A DNA stretch of 64,000 nt, taken from NCBI RefSeq assembly GCF_001886715.1, contig NZ_CP018082.1:3286001-3350000 (forward strand), in the 5' to 3' direction. The notes beneath the pieces were generated by a model. That model made no database searches and was not told the DNA's origin. It saw only the letters and a program-made list of their open reading frames with translations. The stretch comes from Nocardia mangyaensis (GTDB lineage: Bacteria > Actinomycetota > Actinomycetes > Mycobacteriales > Mycobacteriaceae). This document shows, piece after piece, positions 9,811 to 18,313 of this stretch. Each line of letters starts with the position of its first letter. Positions within the stretch are counted from its first letter, which is position 1. Position numbers and translations under genes: made by a program.

Positions 9811-12332
9811 CCGACCCCGTTGAACCGACCACGGTCCGCAACCCGGCCATCGACCGGCGCGCCCGAGGCGAATCCCTCGAACGCGACACCGCGGGCATGG
9901 ACATCGCGGCGCTGCTCTCCCGGGTCGGCGAGAACGAACCGGGAGTCTCACTGGCGGTGACATCCGGTGTGACATCCGGATCGATCGAAACGCGTGGCGG
10001 CGCGAAAGAACCGGCGGCAGCCCGGCCCGATGCCGCTCGCGCGGACAGCGGCGGCAAGGGGGCTGCCACGGACCTCGACGCCGTGGTCGACGCTGTCACC
10101 GCAGTGGCGAATCTGTTCAGCACCGAGTCCCTCGATGCCGACACCGACTTCTTCGACGCGGGTGGCAGCTCCATCGCCGCCGTCGAGTTCGTCGCGGCAC
10201 TGGCGCGCGACCTGAACATCCACCTCGACCTGGACACCGTCTTCTTCGATGCGCGGCCACGCAGACTTGCTCGACGCTGGCTGGCCGACCATCCGGGGTA
10301 TCTCGCGCCACGAACCGAAAGCAGCGGCTTCGACCACTCGGCGCCGAGACAAGCGACCGGCGGAGGGGTAGGCGGCGTGTCATCCGCAGGGCAACAGCCG
10401 CCCGCGGCGGTCGCAGCCGGGTTCGCCTCGACATCGCCACCGGCAACAAGGTCCGGTGCCACCCAGCCCGTAGCGGGTGCGGAGGCGAACGGTTCGGCAC
10501 CGATGAGGACGGTTTCCCCAGACCCCGTCGCCGATACCGACGACCTCGCGCAACTCTTCGCCGACCTGGCCGGGGCCGACCGACTACCGATCGTCTCGGC
10601 GCCGGAGCGCGTTGCCCCAACTCGCATCCTGCTGACCGGGGCGACGGGGTTCCTCGGTAGCCATCTGCTGCTGGATTTGTTGCGGCACAGCGATGCTCAC
10701 GTCATCTGCCTGGTGCGCGCTGACGACGATGCCGCCGCCACGCGACGGCTCGAGCAGGCTGTTCGTGGCTACGCGCTGCCCTGGTCGCGGGAGGTGTTGC
10801 GACGGGTGACGCCGCTGGCCGGTGATCTGCGTGAGCCGCGGCTCGGGATGACCGTGCAGCGGTGGGAGTCCCTTGCCGCCGAAGTGGATTCGATCGTCAA
10901 CGCAGGTGCCGCGGTGGATTTCCTGCGAGGCTATCCCTCGCTGCGCCGGACCAATGTGCTCGGCCCGCTGACGCTCGCCGAGCTGGCGTGCACCACGCGA
11001 TCCAAACCGCTGCACCACGTCTCCTCACTCGCGGTGTTCAACGGCTCTGATGCCACAGAGCTGGGTGAGCAGACACCGCCGGCGAATGTCGCGACGTTGC
11101 CGATCGGGTACGACCGCTCGAAGTGGGCCGCCGAAGCCGTCTTGCGCCGGGCAGCAGAACACGGCGTGGTGGTGACCGTTCTGCGGCCCGGTGGGATCGG
11201 CAGTCATCCGGAGACCGGTGCGCACAACCCCCGCGACCTCAATACCGGCATCACCGCCGCGCTCCTGAAATTCCGCACCGTGCCGGGATTCCGGCATCTC
11301 AATTCGGCACCGGTGGATTGGGTGAGCCGGGTCGCCACGCAGGTGATCACCACGCCCGCCGCGTGGGGGCACACCTACCACCTGACCGGGCCGCCGACCA
11401 CACTCGACCGGATCGTCGCCGAAACCACGCTGGGCGGCATGGGGATCCGGGTGCAGCACTGGGAACAGTGGTGCGCCGATGTGGTGCGTGCGATCGAGGA
11501 AGGGCCGGTGCCGGAACTGGAATCACTGGCCCAGCTGCTGCAGAGCCCGGTCGCGCGCCGTCAACTGGCCGCCATGGTGAACACCCCACCCGCTTCGGCC
11601 ATCCACACCGATGCCCTCGTCGCGGCCCATGGCCTGCCGAAACCCGGCACCGCCGGCCCCGCCCGCGCACGCATGCTCGAGGCCCTGGCCGTGATGGGTT
11701 CACCGGGCGAGCATCCCTACCTGCGGTTCAACGAAACACTGTCCGGCACCATCGGACCCCGCGGCTCAGCGGCCGAGAATCCCTGTGATCTGCGGCTGAC
11801 CCTGTCCGTCGCGAGCAGCGCCCAGGTGTTCACCGCGCGCACCCTCGACGTGACCGGCGAACTCACCTGTGCCGCGCTGCACGACGAGCCACTCCTCGTC
11901 ACCGGGACCGCGACCGTCCGTCCACACGAGGGCATTCCCCTGCGCGACGAACTGCGGCATCCGATCATGCATTACCAACTGAGCCTGCGTGATCGCAGCG
12001 GCGGCACCTGGTGGCTGACGGGCTACAAGTTCGCCGCCGCGCGCCGCCGCCTGATCCGTCAGCTCGGCACCCAGGTGATCGAGATCGGTCGTCCCGGCGA
12101 ACCCGGCGCCTATACCGGTGAGGTCGCGGTGCCGACGCATACCTATCTGCCCGACCAGATCGACGGCATCGAAGTCGATCCCCGCCTGCCCGAACGCCAG
12201 CAGCGGCTGGCGAAACTGGTGTGGCTGAGCTGGTTCGGCGGACAACTGGGCAAGAGCCTGATGGAACCGGTATTGCGCGTCGGCATCGATCTGCTCGACC
12301 TGCGCCGTGCCCTGCGGAAGGACCGCCGATGA
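9807..12332 (+). CDS. ACP-thioester reductase with C-terminal sterol-oxidase-associated-type domain
   Basis: 841 residues; the GTG start overlaps the megasynthase stop (GTGA). A disordered N-terminus (about 85 residues) leads to an ACP (about 10075-10290, Ser in FFDAGGSS), a Pro/Ala/Gly-rich linker, and an extended-SDR thioester reductase of the Lys2/NRPS type (about 10615-11690, NAD(P) motif GATGFLGSHLL, YDRSKWAAEAVL with Tyr and Lys). Reductases of this kind release carrier-bound acyl chains as aldehydes or alcohols. The last ~210 residues (from LRFNETLSGT) resemble, from memory, the small domain that accompanies GMC sterol oxidase/hydrolase fusions; its function is not known to me. The position directly after C-FkbH implies that this ACP receives the FkbH substrate and that this reductase ends the assembly line. 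Confidence 0.85.
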   Translation: MTDPVEPTTVRNPAIDRRARGESLERDTAGMDIAALLSRVGENEPGVSLAVTSGVTSGSIETRGGAKEPAAARPDAARADSGGKGAATDLDAVVDAVTAVANLFSTESLDADTDFFDAGGSSIAAVEFVAALARDLNIHLDLDTVFFDARPRRLARRWLADHPGYLAPRTESSGFDHSAPRQATGGGVGGVSSAGQQPPAAVAAGFASTSPPATRSGATQPVAGAEANGSAPMRTVSPDPVADTDDLAQLFADLAGADRLPIVSAPERVAPTRILLTGATGFLGSHLLLDLLRHSDAHVICLVRADDDAAATRRLEQAVRGYALPWSREVLRRVTPLAGDLREPRLGMTVQRWESLAAEVDSIVNAGAAVDFLRGYPSLRRTNVLGPLTLAELACTTRSKPLHHVSSLAVFNGSDATELGEQTPPANVATLPIGYDRSKWAAEAVLRRAAEHGVVVTVLRPGGIGSHPETGAHNPRDLNTGITAALLKFRTVPGFRHLNSAPVDWVSRVATQVITTPAAWGHTYHLTGPPTTLDRIVAETTLGGMGIRVQHWEQWCADVVRAIEEGPVPELESLAQLLQSPVARRQLAAMVNTPPASAIHTDALVAAHGLPKPGTAGPARARMLEALAVMGSPGEHPYLRFNETLSGTIGPRGSAAENPCDLRLTLSVASSAQVFTARTLDVTGELTCAALHDEPLLVTGTATVRPHEGIPLRDELRHPIMHYQLSLRDRSGGTWWLTGYKFAAARRRLIRQLGTQVIEIGRPGEPGAYTGEVAVPTHTYLPDQIDGIEVDPRLPERQQRLAKLVWLSWFGGQLGKSLMEPVLRVGIDLLDLRRALRKDRR

Positions 12333-13381
12333 CCATCACCGAACCCGAGCTGATCACCTTCCGCACCGCCGACGGCCTCGACCTGCGCCTGCGCCGCGTC
12401 GGTCCGGCCGACGGGCCCGCGGTGCTGCTGGTGCACGGGCAAGGCGTGTCCTCGGAGATGTTCTCGCTGACCGAGATTCGCAATGCGACCCAGGTGCTCG
12501 CCGACGCGGGGTACCAGTCATGGCTGCTCGACTGGCGCGGAAGCTGCCGCCTGCCCTACAACGAATCAGGCCCGCCCTACACCCTCGACGACGTCGCCCT
12601 CTACGACCTGCCCGCCGCCCTCACCGAGGTCAGGGCACGCATCGGTGACCGACCGCTGTTCGTGGTGGCGCACTGTATCGGCGCGCTGGCCGTGGCGCAG
12701 AGCCTCACCGCCGGCCTGCTGCCCGGCCTGGCCGGGGTGGTCGCCCAAGGCGTCTTCCTCACCCCGAAGGTCAGCACGTCGACGAGAATGCGGGTGCTGC
12801 TCGGCAGCGAACTGATCGGGTCACGGGTGAACCACCTCGAATCCGATTTCCGCAAGGTCGGACTGTGGTCGCGGCGCACCCTGCTCTACGCCGCGCTGTC
12901 GCGCAAGGGCGAGTGCCCCGACCCCACCTGCCGCATGGTCCACCACGGCTGGGGGATGGGCGCGGAACTGTTCGAACACGACCATCTCGACGCCCGCACC
13001 CACGACCGGCTGGCCGAACTGTTCGGCACGATCTCGCTCGCGCCACTGGCGCACCTGCGGCAGATGGAACTCGCCCACGCCGTCGTGCGCTGGAACATCG
13101 ACGACGACCGCTATCGGGCACTTCCGGCGAACGCGCTCGACCACGCCGACCGGATCGACTGCCCGGTACTGCTGCTGTCGGGCACTCGCAATGCCGCCTG
13201 GCTCGACTCGAACAAGCTCTGCCACGAGGTGCTGGCCGCGCGCAATCCGGAACTGGACGTCCGCTACGTCGAGATCCCCTCCTACGGCCACCTCGACACC
13301 TTCATCGGCCGTGGCGCCGCACTGGACGTGTTCGGCCATCTCGTCGACTTCCTCGACGAGCACTCAGCGGGGCAGGCGTAA
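12329..13381 (+). CDS. Alpha/beta hydrolase with Cys nucleophile elbow
   Basis: 350 residues. ATG overlaps the stop of the thioester-reductase gene (ATGA), so the two are translationally coupled. Fold markers are LLVHGQGVSSEMF (oxyanion loop), LLDWRGS, and the nucleophile elbow VVAHCIGALA, where Cys replaces the usual Ser. A late Asp (LLLSGTRNAAW region) and His (SYGHLDTFIG) complete a likely triad. From memory, this family is the partner of the GMC-oxidase-type fusion proteins that carry the domain found at the end of the preceding gene, which supports a joint role. It may act as an acyltransferase or thioesterase on the released lipid. Substrate unknown. Confidence 0.8.
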   Translation: MTITEPELITFRTADGLDLRLRRVGPADGPAVLLVHGQGVSSEMFSLTEIRNATQVLADAGYQSWLLDWRGSCRLPYNESGPPYTLDDVALYDLPAALTEVRARIGDRPLFVVAHCIGALAVAQSLTAGLLPGLAGVVAQGVFLTPKVSTSTRMRVLLGSELIGSRVNHLESDFRKVGLWSRRTLLYAALSRKGECPDPTCRMVHHGWGMGAELFEHDHLDARTHDRLAELFGTISLAPLAHLRQMELAHAVVRWNIDDDRYRALPANALDHADRIDCPVLLLSGTRNAAWLDSNKLCHEVLAARNPELDVRYVEIPSYGHLDTFIGRGAALDVFGHLVDFLDEHSAGQA

Positions 13382-14353
13382 TGGCAGACCGGCGGCGAGA
13401 TAGATGTCATCGATGACGCGCATCGTGTCGACGGCATCGGCGGGCGTGGTCGCGACCGGCTCGCCGCGCAGCACCGCCCCGGCGAAGGCGTCGAGTTGGT
13501 AGTCGTAGGAGGTGCGACGGCCGAACCGGCGCACCCGTCTGCCGCGCTCGGACCGCACGATCAGCAGATGACCCAGATGCGGCACCACCGGATTGACCAG
13601 CCGCATCCGGCCCCGTTCGCCGACCACGGTGGCGCCGATGCGCAGCACGTCCGACGACCACATCGAGCACCGGATCCGGCCGGTGTGCCCGGCCGGGAAG
13701 CGCAGCTCGGCGGTCATCGCGCGGTCGATCCGCGGATCGCGCAGTTTCGCCTGCGCCGCGACCACCTCCGGGGTGTCCCCGCCGAGCACGCGCGCCATGT
13801 GCACGGCGTAGCAGCCCGCGTCCATGAGCGCGCCGCCCGCGAGGTCGAAGTCGTAGCGGATGTCGGAGAACCGGGGCAGCGGAAACGACAGTGCCGCTTC
13901 GACACTGAGCAATCCGCCCAGTTCGCCCGAGGCGATGACCTGCTCGGCGGCGGCCATCAGCGGGTGATAGCGATAGTGGAACGCCTCCATCACCACCCGA
14001 TCGGAGACCTCGGCCAACGCGGCGATCTCGCGGGCTTCCTCGGCGTTGGCGGTGAACGGCTTCTCGCACAGCACATGCTTGCCCGCCGCGACGGCGGCGC
14101 GGGTCCAGCGACCGTGCAGTCCGTTGGGCAGCGGAATGTAGACGGCGTCGAGATCGGGCGCCTCGACCAGTTCCGCGTAGCTGCCGTACACCTGTCCGAT
14201 GCGGTGCTTGTCGGCGAAGCGCCGCGCCCGCTCGCGGTCACGGGCCGCAACCGCGCCGACCACGACCTCCGGATGCCGGGCGGCGGGCCCGATCACCGAG
14301 GCGGGCGCGATGCGGGCGGCGCCCAGGATGCCGAGGCGCAATTCGTCGGTCAC
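13364..14353 (-). CDS. Gfo/Idh/MocA-family NAD(P)-dependent oxidoreductase
   Basis: About 329 residues from the GTG at 14353 (VTDELRLGILGAARIAPAS). An upstream ATG at 14428 would add an unconserved Arg/Ala-rich stretch. The N-terminal Rossmann motif is GILGAARIA; the family signature EKPFTANAEEA contains the usual catalytic Lys. Such enzymes oxidise or reduce sugars, inositols or small ketones with NAD(P). It converges on the hydrolase gene and overlaps its 3' end by 18 bp. It lies between the assembly line and two glycosyltransferases, so it may modify a sugar precursor, but nothing in the sequence fixes the substrate. Confidence 0.85.
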   Translation of the reverse strand: MTDELRLGILGAARIAPASVIGPAARHPEVVVGAVAARDRERARRFADKHRIGQVYGSYAELVEAPDLDAVYIPLPNGLHGRWTRAAVAAGKHVLCEKPFTANAEEAREIAALAEVSDRVVMEAFHYRYHPLMAAAEQVIASGELGGLLSVEAALSFPLPRFSDIRYDFDLAGGALMDAGCYAVHMARVLGGDTPEVVAAQAKLRDPRIDRAMTAELRFPAGHTGRIRCSMWSSDVLRIGATVVGERGRMRLVNPVVPHLGHLLIVRSERGRRVRRFGRRTSYDYQLDAFAGAVLRGEPVATTPADAVDTMRVIDDIYLAAGLPLRLPR

Positions 14354-14445
14354 CAGCCGACCGTAACACCGACGTCCGACCGAGGCGGCGGCCACGAATC
14401 CGACCATCGCACGAATACACCCGATCACGAACGGAAGTCGAGAAT

Positions 14446-15735
14446 ATGCGCATCGCGTTGTTGACGGCGGGAACCCGAGGCGATCACCAGCCGTATCTCG
14501 CGCTGGCCGACGAATTCGCCACGCGCGGGCACCAGGTCGCGATCACCGCCACCGAGAACTACGCGGAGGTGGTGCGGCGGTCGGGTTTCGAGCCGCACGT
14601 CATTCCGTTCAACTCGGCCGAACTGCTGGAATCGCCCGCGGCCAAACGGGCGCTGTCCTCGGGCAAGACCTTGCCGTTCGTCCGGATCATGCTGGACACG
14701 GTCAAGATCATGGCGGGGGAGCGCGGGGAGCGGATGCACGAGGTGCTCACCGAGGCGGTCGATTCGGCCGATGTGATCGTCTCGTGCGCCTCGACCCTGC
14801 CGTGGGCGATGGAGCGGGGCGGCAAGACCGGTCAGCAGGTGATCGGCGTCCTGCCCTATCCGCTCGAGCGGACCGGGGAGTTCCCGTCGTCGTTCATGGT
14901 CAAGAAGATGTTCTCCTCGCGGCGGCTGCGGCTGGCCAGCTACTCGGGGTTCGAGTTCGCCTATGGCGTCGCCTATCGCCGCGTCGACCGGCGGGTACGC
15001 GAACTCATGGACCTGCCCGGTCGGCCCCGCAACCCGTTCCGGCGCATCCGCCAGGACGGAATTCCGCTGGTGCACATGGTGAGTCCGGTGCTTCTGCCCA
15101 AGCCGGCGGACTGGCCGGACCGCTCGACCGTCGTCGGGGCGCCGATCCTGCCGCCGCGCCTGCGCGGGGCCTGGGGTGAGGCCGAGGTCGACCCGACCCT
15201 CACCGCATGGCTCGACGAAGGCGAGGCACCTGTCTACTTCTGCCTGACCGGCATGCCGATCCTCGATCCCGTCGGTGCCTGCGACCTGATCGCGGCGGTC
15301 TGCCGCAGGCTGGGCGCACGCGCCCTGGTCGCGGTGAAGGGCGAGGGATATCCACGTGGAATCGGCTACGACCGCAGCCTTTTCGTCCTCGATTCCTTCG
15401 ACTACGACCGGGTTCTGCCGCGCTGCCGTGCCGTCGTGCACCACGGCGGCAGCGGCAACACCCATGATGTGTTGCGCGCCGGTCTGCCCGCGGTGGTGAT
15501 CGGCGTGCACAGCGATCAGTTCTTCTACGGCTGGCGGATCGCCGCATTGGGCATCGGCGCCGACTTCCCCTACCCGGCGCTGACCGAGGAACGATTGCAT
15601 GACGCGCTCGTCCGCACGCTCACGCCCGAGGCGCGCGACCGGGCCGCTGAACTCGGGCGCGCGGTGTCGGCCGAGAACGGGGTGCGCGCCGCGGCCGATG
15701 CGGTGGAGCGACTGGCCGCCACGGCCTCGGCCTGA
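14446..15735 (+). CDS. GT1-family (MGT/sterol-glucosyltransferase-like) glycosyltransferase
   Basis: 429 residues, GT-B fold. The N-terminus MRIALLTAGTRGDHQPYLAL is typical of UDP-glucuronosyl/UDP-glucosyltransferases acting on lipids, sterols and antibiotics. The C-terminal donor-binding signature is VHHGGSGNTHDVLRAGLPAV followed by HSDQFFYG. A GGAAG-like ribosome site lies just before the ATG. It probably transfers a hexose from a nucleotide sugar to the lipid made by the upstream assembly line. The next glycosyltransferase starts 11 bp downstream. Divergent from the Gfo/Idh/MocA gene across 92 bp. Confidence 0.88.
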   Translation: MRIALLTAGTRGDHQPYLALADEFATRGHQVAITATENYAEVVRRSGFEPHVIPFNSAELLESPAAKRALSSGKTLPFVRIMLDTVKIMAGERGERMHEVLTEAVDSADVIVSCASTLPWAMERGGKTGQQVIGVLPYPLERTGEFPSSFMVKKMFSSRRLRLASYSGFEFAYGVAYRRVDRRVRELMDLPGRPRNPFRRIRQDGIPLVHMVSPVLLPKPADWPDRSTVVGAPILPPRLRGAWGEAEVDPTLTAWLDEGEAPVYFCLTGMPILDPVGACDLIAAVCRRLGARALVAVKGEGYPRGIGYDRSLFVLDSFDYDRVLPRCRAVVHHGGSGNTHDVLRAGLPAVVIGVHSDQFFYGWRIAALGIGADFPYPALTEERLHDALVRTLTPEARDRAAELGRAVSAENGVRAAADAVERLAATASA

Positions 15736-15746
15736 GCGCGGCCGCC

Positions 15747-16988
15747 GTGCACGTCGCGCTGTTCACCGACTTTCACCCCGACACCCTCGGCGGTGTCCAG
15801 ACCGCGATGCGGGCACTGTGCGACGGATTGCGGGGTCTCGGTCATCGCGTCACCGTGTTCACCGCGCCCGCACCGGGTTCCCCGTCACCCGACGAGGACA
15901 CGGTCGTGCTCGACTCGGTGCCGTTCTCGATGTCGAACGGTCTGCCGGTGGTGCTACCGACCCGGGGCAACCGGCACCTGATCGATGCGGCCTTCCAGCA
16001 CCGCGGTCCCGTCGACGTCGTGCACGCGTTGACCACCTACGGCAGCGGCATCGCCGGTGTGCGCGCCGCGCGCAGACACGCGATCCCGGTCGTGCAGAGC
16101 ATGCAGAGCCGCGACGACACGATGATCGAGAAGTACTCGCCCTCACCGTATGTGGCGGCGCTGACCATGCGACTGGTTCACGGCTGGTTCGTCCCGCTGC
16201 GTGCGCGGCCCGCGTACGACGGTGACAGCCGCACCGCGCGACTGGCCTGGCGTCCGCTCATCGCCCAGGCGCAGGCCGCGGACCGGGTGATCGTGCCGAC
16301 CGCCCACTTTGCCCGTCGGCTCACCGCCCGCGGTGTGGATCGGCCGATCAATGTGGTGTCCAACGGAATCGACGACGCGCTCCTCGACCGGGTCCGCACG
16401 GCCGACCGGCCGGCGTCGAACCCCGACGGTCCGTTGCGGGCGCTGTGGTGCGGTCGCCTGTCCGCCGAGAAACGTCCACTCGAAGCCATCGCGGTGGTCC
16501 GCCGTGTCGCCGACTGCACCCTCGATGTCTATGGCAGTGGGCCGCTCGCCGAGCGGGTGCGCACGGCGGGGGATTCATCCGATCGCGTCCACCTGCACGG
16601 CGAGGTCGGCCAGGCCACCTGCCTGGCCGCCATGCGCGACCACGACCTGCTCCTGCTCACCTCCGACTGCGACACCCAGGGCATGGTCCTGCTGGAAGCC
16701 GTGGCGATGGGCCTGCCCGTCGTCTACTGCGACCCGGAACTCACCGAAACCGTTCCCGCGGCAGGTGGCCGCCGGACGCCGGACTCCTCGGTGGACGCCT
16801 TCGCGGCCGTCCTGACCGAGCTGGCCGACGACCGTTCCCGTGTGGCCACGATGCGTGCCGCCCTGGCGCCGCACGCCGATGAGCCACGCCAGTCCCGGCA
16901 TCTCGCCCGGCTGCTGTCGGTGTACACGGAGGCGGTGTCGGCGGCTGCCGGGCGCCAAGGCGGGCGTGCGGGCAGCGACGGTCAGTGA
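15747..16988 (+). CDS. GT4-family glycosyltransferase
   Basis: 413 residues from GTG. The N-terminal GT-B motif FTDFHPDTLGGVQTAMRAL (Gly-Gly loop) and the C-terminal RLSAEKRPLEAI, then SDCDTQGMVLLEAVAMGLPV (GT4 EX7E-type region) identify a retaining glycosyltransferase like those that mannosylate or glucosylate diacylglycerol and phosphatidylinositol. It sits 11 bp after the GT1 gene, so the two probably act in sequence on one lipid acceptor. Its 3' end overlaps the stop of a small opposite-strand gene by 7 bp. Confidence 0.87.
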   Translation: MHVALFTDFHPDTLGGVQTAMRALCDGLRGLGHRVTVFTAPAPGSPSPDEDTVVLDSVPFSMSNGLPVVLPTRGNRHLIDAAFQHRGPVDVVHALTTYGSGIAGVRAARRHAIPVVQSMQSRDDTMIEKYSPSPYVAALTMRLVHGWFVPLRARPAYDGDSRTARLAWRPLIAQAQAADRVIVPTAHFARRLTARGVDRPINVVSNGIDDALLDRVRTADRPASNPDGPLRALWCGRLSAEKRPLEAIAVVRRVADCTLDVYGSGPLAERVRTAGDSSDRVHLHGEVGQATCLAAMRDHDLLLLTSDCDTQGMVLLEAVAMGLPVVYCDPELTETVPAAGGRRTPDSSVDAFAAVLTELADDRSRVATMRAALAPHADEPRQSRHLARLLSVYTEAVSAAAGRQGGRAGSDGQ

Positions 16989-17143
16989 CCGAGTTCGGCC
17001 GCGGCTTCGCGCTGGATCCGCTCGAACTGCGCGCCCATCGCCTCGGCCAGCGCCGTCGCCGCCGACAGGGGCCGGACCATCACCAGCAGCGCCGCCATCG
17101 CCGCACGGTCACCGGACTCGACAGCCTTTCGAAACGGATGCAT
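16982..17143 (-). pseudogene. Internally deleted SnoaL/NTF2-like protein remnant
   Basis: A 53-codon open frame reads MHPFRKAVESGDRAAMAALL and then directly MVRPLSAATALAEAMGAQF. From memory, the first part matches the start, and the second part the C-terminal strand and helix, of small NTF2-like/SnoaL-like proteins of about 130-145 residues. The central ~80 residues that form the cone are missing, with the frame kept. The most likely reading is an in-frame deletion remnant. A small functional protein cannot be excluded. Confidence 0.6.
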
Positions 17144-17282
17144 CCCACACACGCTACCCACTTCTGGGCCGTGTGCGGCCGAAGTGCCCAGGTGGCGGAC
17201 ACGGGTCGGTTACCGTTGCGGATACCGTGACGTCGTGGTGCGGGTGGGCGGCACGGCCGGTGACCAGGAAGGAAGCTGGGCG

Positions 17283-18119
17283 ATGCCGACTTTCGACTTT
17301 CGCGGTACGGCGATCGCCTATGACGAAGCGGGCTCGGGGGAGCCGATCGTCTTCCTGCACAACCTCGGTGGTGACCGGCGGATCTGGGGTGCGCAGGTCG
17401 CGGCGTTGCGGGGCACCCATCAGGTGTTCGCGCTCGACCTCATCGGCTACGGCGAGTCGGACGCACCGGACAACGGCTACACCCTCGAGAACTATGTCGC
17501 CATGGTCGAGGCGTTTCTCGCCGCGCGGGACCTGCGGGAGGTGACGCTGGTCGGGCACTGTTTCGGCAGTGCGCTGGCCCTGCTGCACACCCGCCGCCAC
17601 CCCGGCCGCGCCCGGTCCCTGATCCTCAGCAGCCCGCTGACACCGGCGACCCTGCGCCCGACCCGCACCGGCTGGGCGGCGGTGCTCGGCCGGAATGTGC
17701 GACTCGACGCGCTGCTGGCGCGGGTGCGCCTCCCCGGACCGGTGGCTGGTGTGATCGTGAGCGAACAACTCGGTGCCGCACGGGGGACCGACATCGACGA
17801 AGTCGTCGCGCACCTGCGGACCCGCTGGACCGAGCCGCGGCGGCTGATGGTGACGGCGGCGATCTCCCGTGAGATTCCGCGCCTGGCCGAACTGGACGAC
17901 TTCGCACCGCCAACCGACTTCCCGCCGATCACCACGGTCTGGGGCGCCCGCAACCGGGTGCTGTCGGCCCGCGCCGGGGCCGTGCTCAACCGAACGCTGC
18001 GACCGGTGCGCGACATCGTCGTCGACGACGCGGGCCACCTGGTGATGGTCGAGGCTCCCGACGTGGTCACCGACGCGGTACGCACGGCGATCCGCGACGC
18101 GCGCTCCATCGACAGCTGA
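17283..18119 (+). CDS. Alpha/beta hydrolase with Cys nucleophile (GHCFGS)
   Basis: 278 residues from the ATG at 17283, preceded by GAAGGA. An upstream ATG at 17184 would add an unlike N-terminus. MPTFDFRGTAIAYDEAGSGE and FLHNLGGDRRIWG are typical of the alpha/beta-hydrolase fold_1 family. The nucleophile elbow is VGHCFGSALAL, with Cys in place of Ser; a late His is in DDAGHLVMVEAP. This is the second Cys-elbow hydrolase in the cluster. It may be a thioesterase or acyltransferase for the glycolipid or an unrelated esterase. Confidence 0.8.
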   Translation: MPTFDFRGTAIAYDEAGSGEPIVFLHNLGGDRRIWGAQVAALRGTHQVFALDLIGYGESDAPDNGYTLENYVAMVEAFLAARDLREVTLVGHCFGSALALLHTRRHPGRARSLILSSPLTPATLRPTRTGWAAVLGRNVRLDALLARVRLPGPVAGVIVSEQLGAARGTDIDEVVAHLRTRWTEPRRLMVTAAISREIPRLAELDDFAPPTDFPPITTVWGARNRVLSARAGAVLNRTLRPVRDIVVDDAGHLVMVEAPDVVTDAVRTAIRDARSIDS

Positions 18120-18313
18120 GCCTCGCCACCCGGCGCGCCGCTTTGTTACCGGCGAATCGGTCTCACCGGGTGGGATCGTATGCCGCTGTCTCACTGCGAT
18201 AACCGGTCTCCACCGGTAGCATCGCTAACGGACCGGAAGGTCCTCTACAGCAATATGTTTCGATGCGATCGCCTGCACTGGGGTCCAGGAAACACCGGTG
18301 ATCGAGAGGTTTC

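Noticed and set aside
9956..9981. 12-bp direct repeat (tgacatccggtg type) in the reductase N-terminus
   Set aside because: In-frame VTSGVTSG coding repeat in a disordered segment; no sign of a mobile-element target duplication.
16985..17230. 81-codon plus-strand frame after the GT4 gene
   Set aside because: Low-complexity Arg/His product; the opposite strand carries a recognisable NTF2-like remnant.
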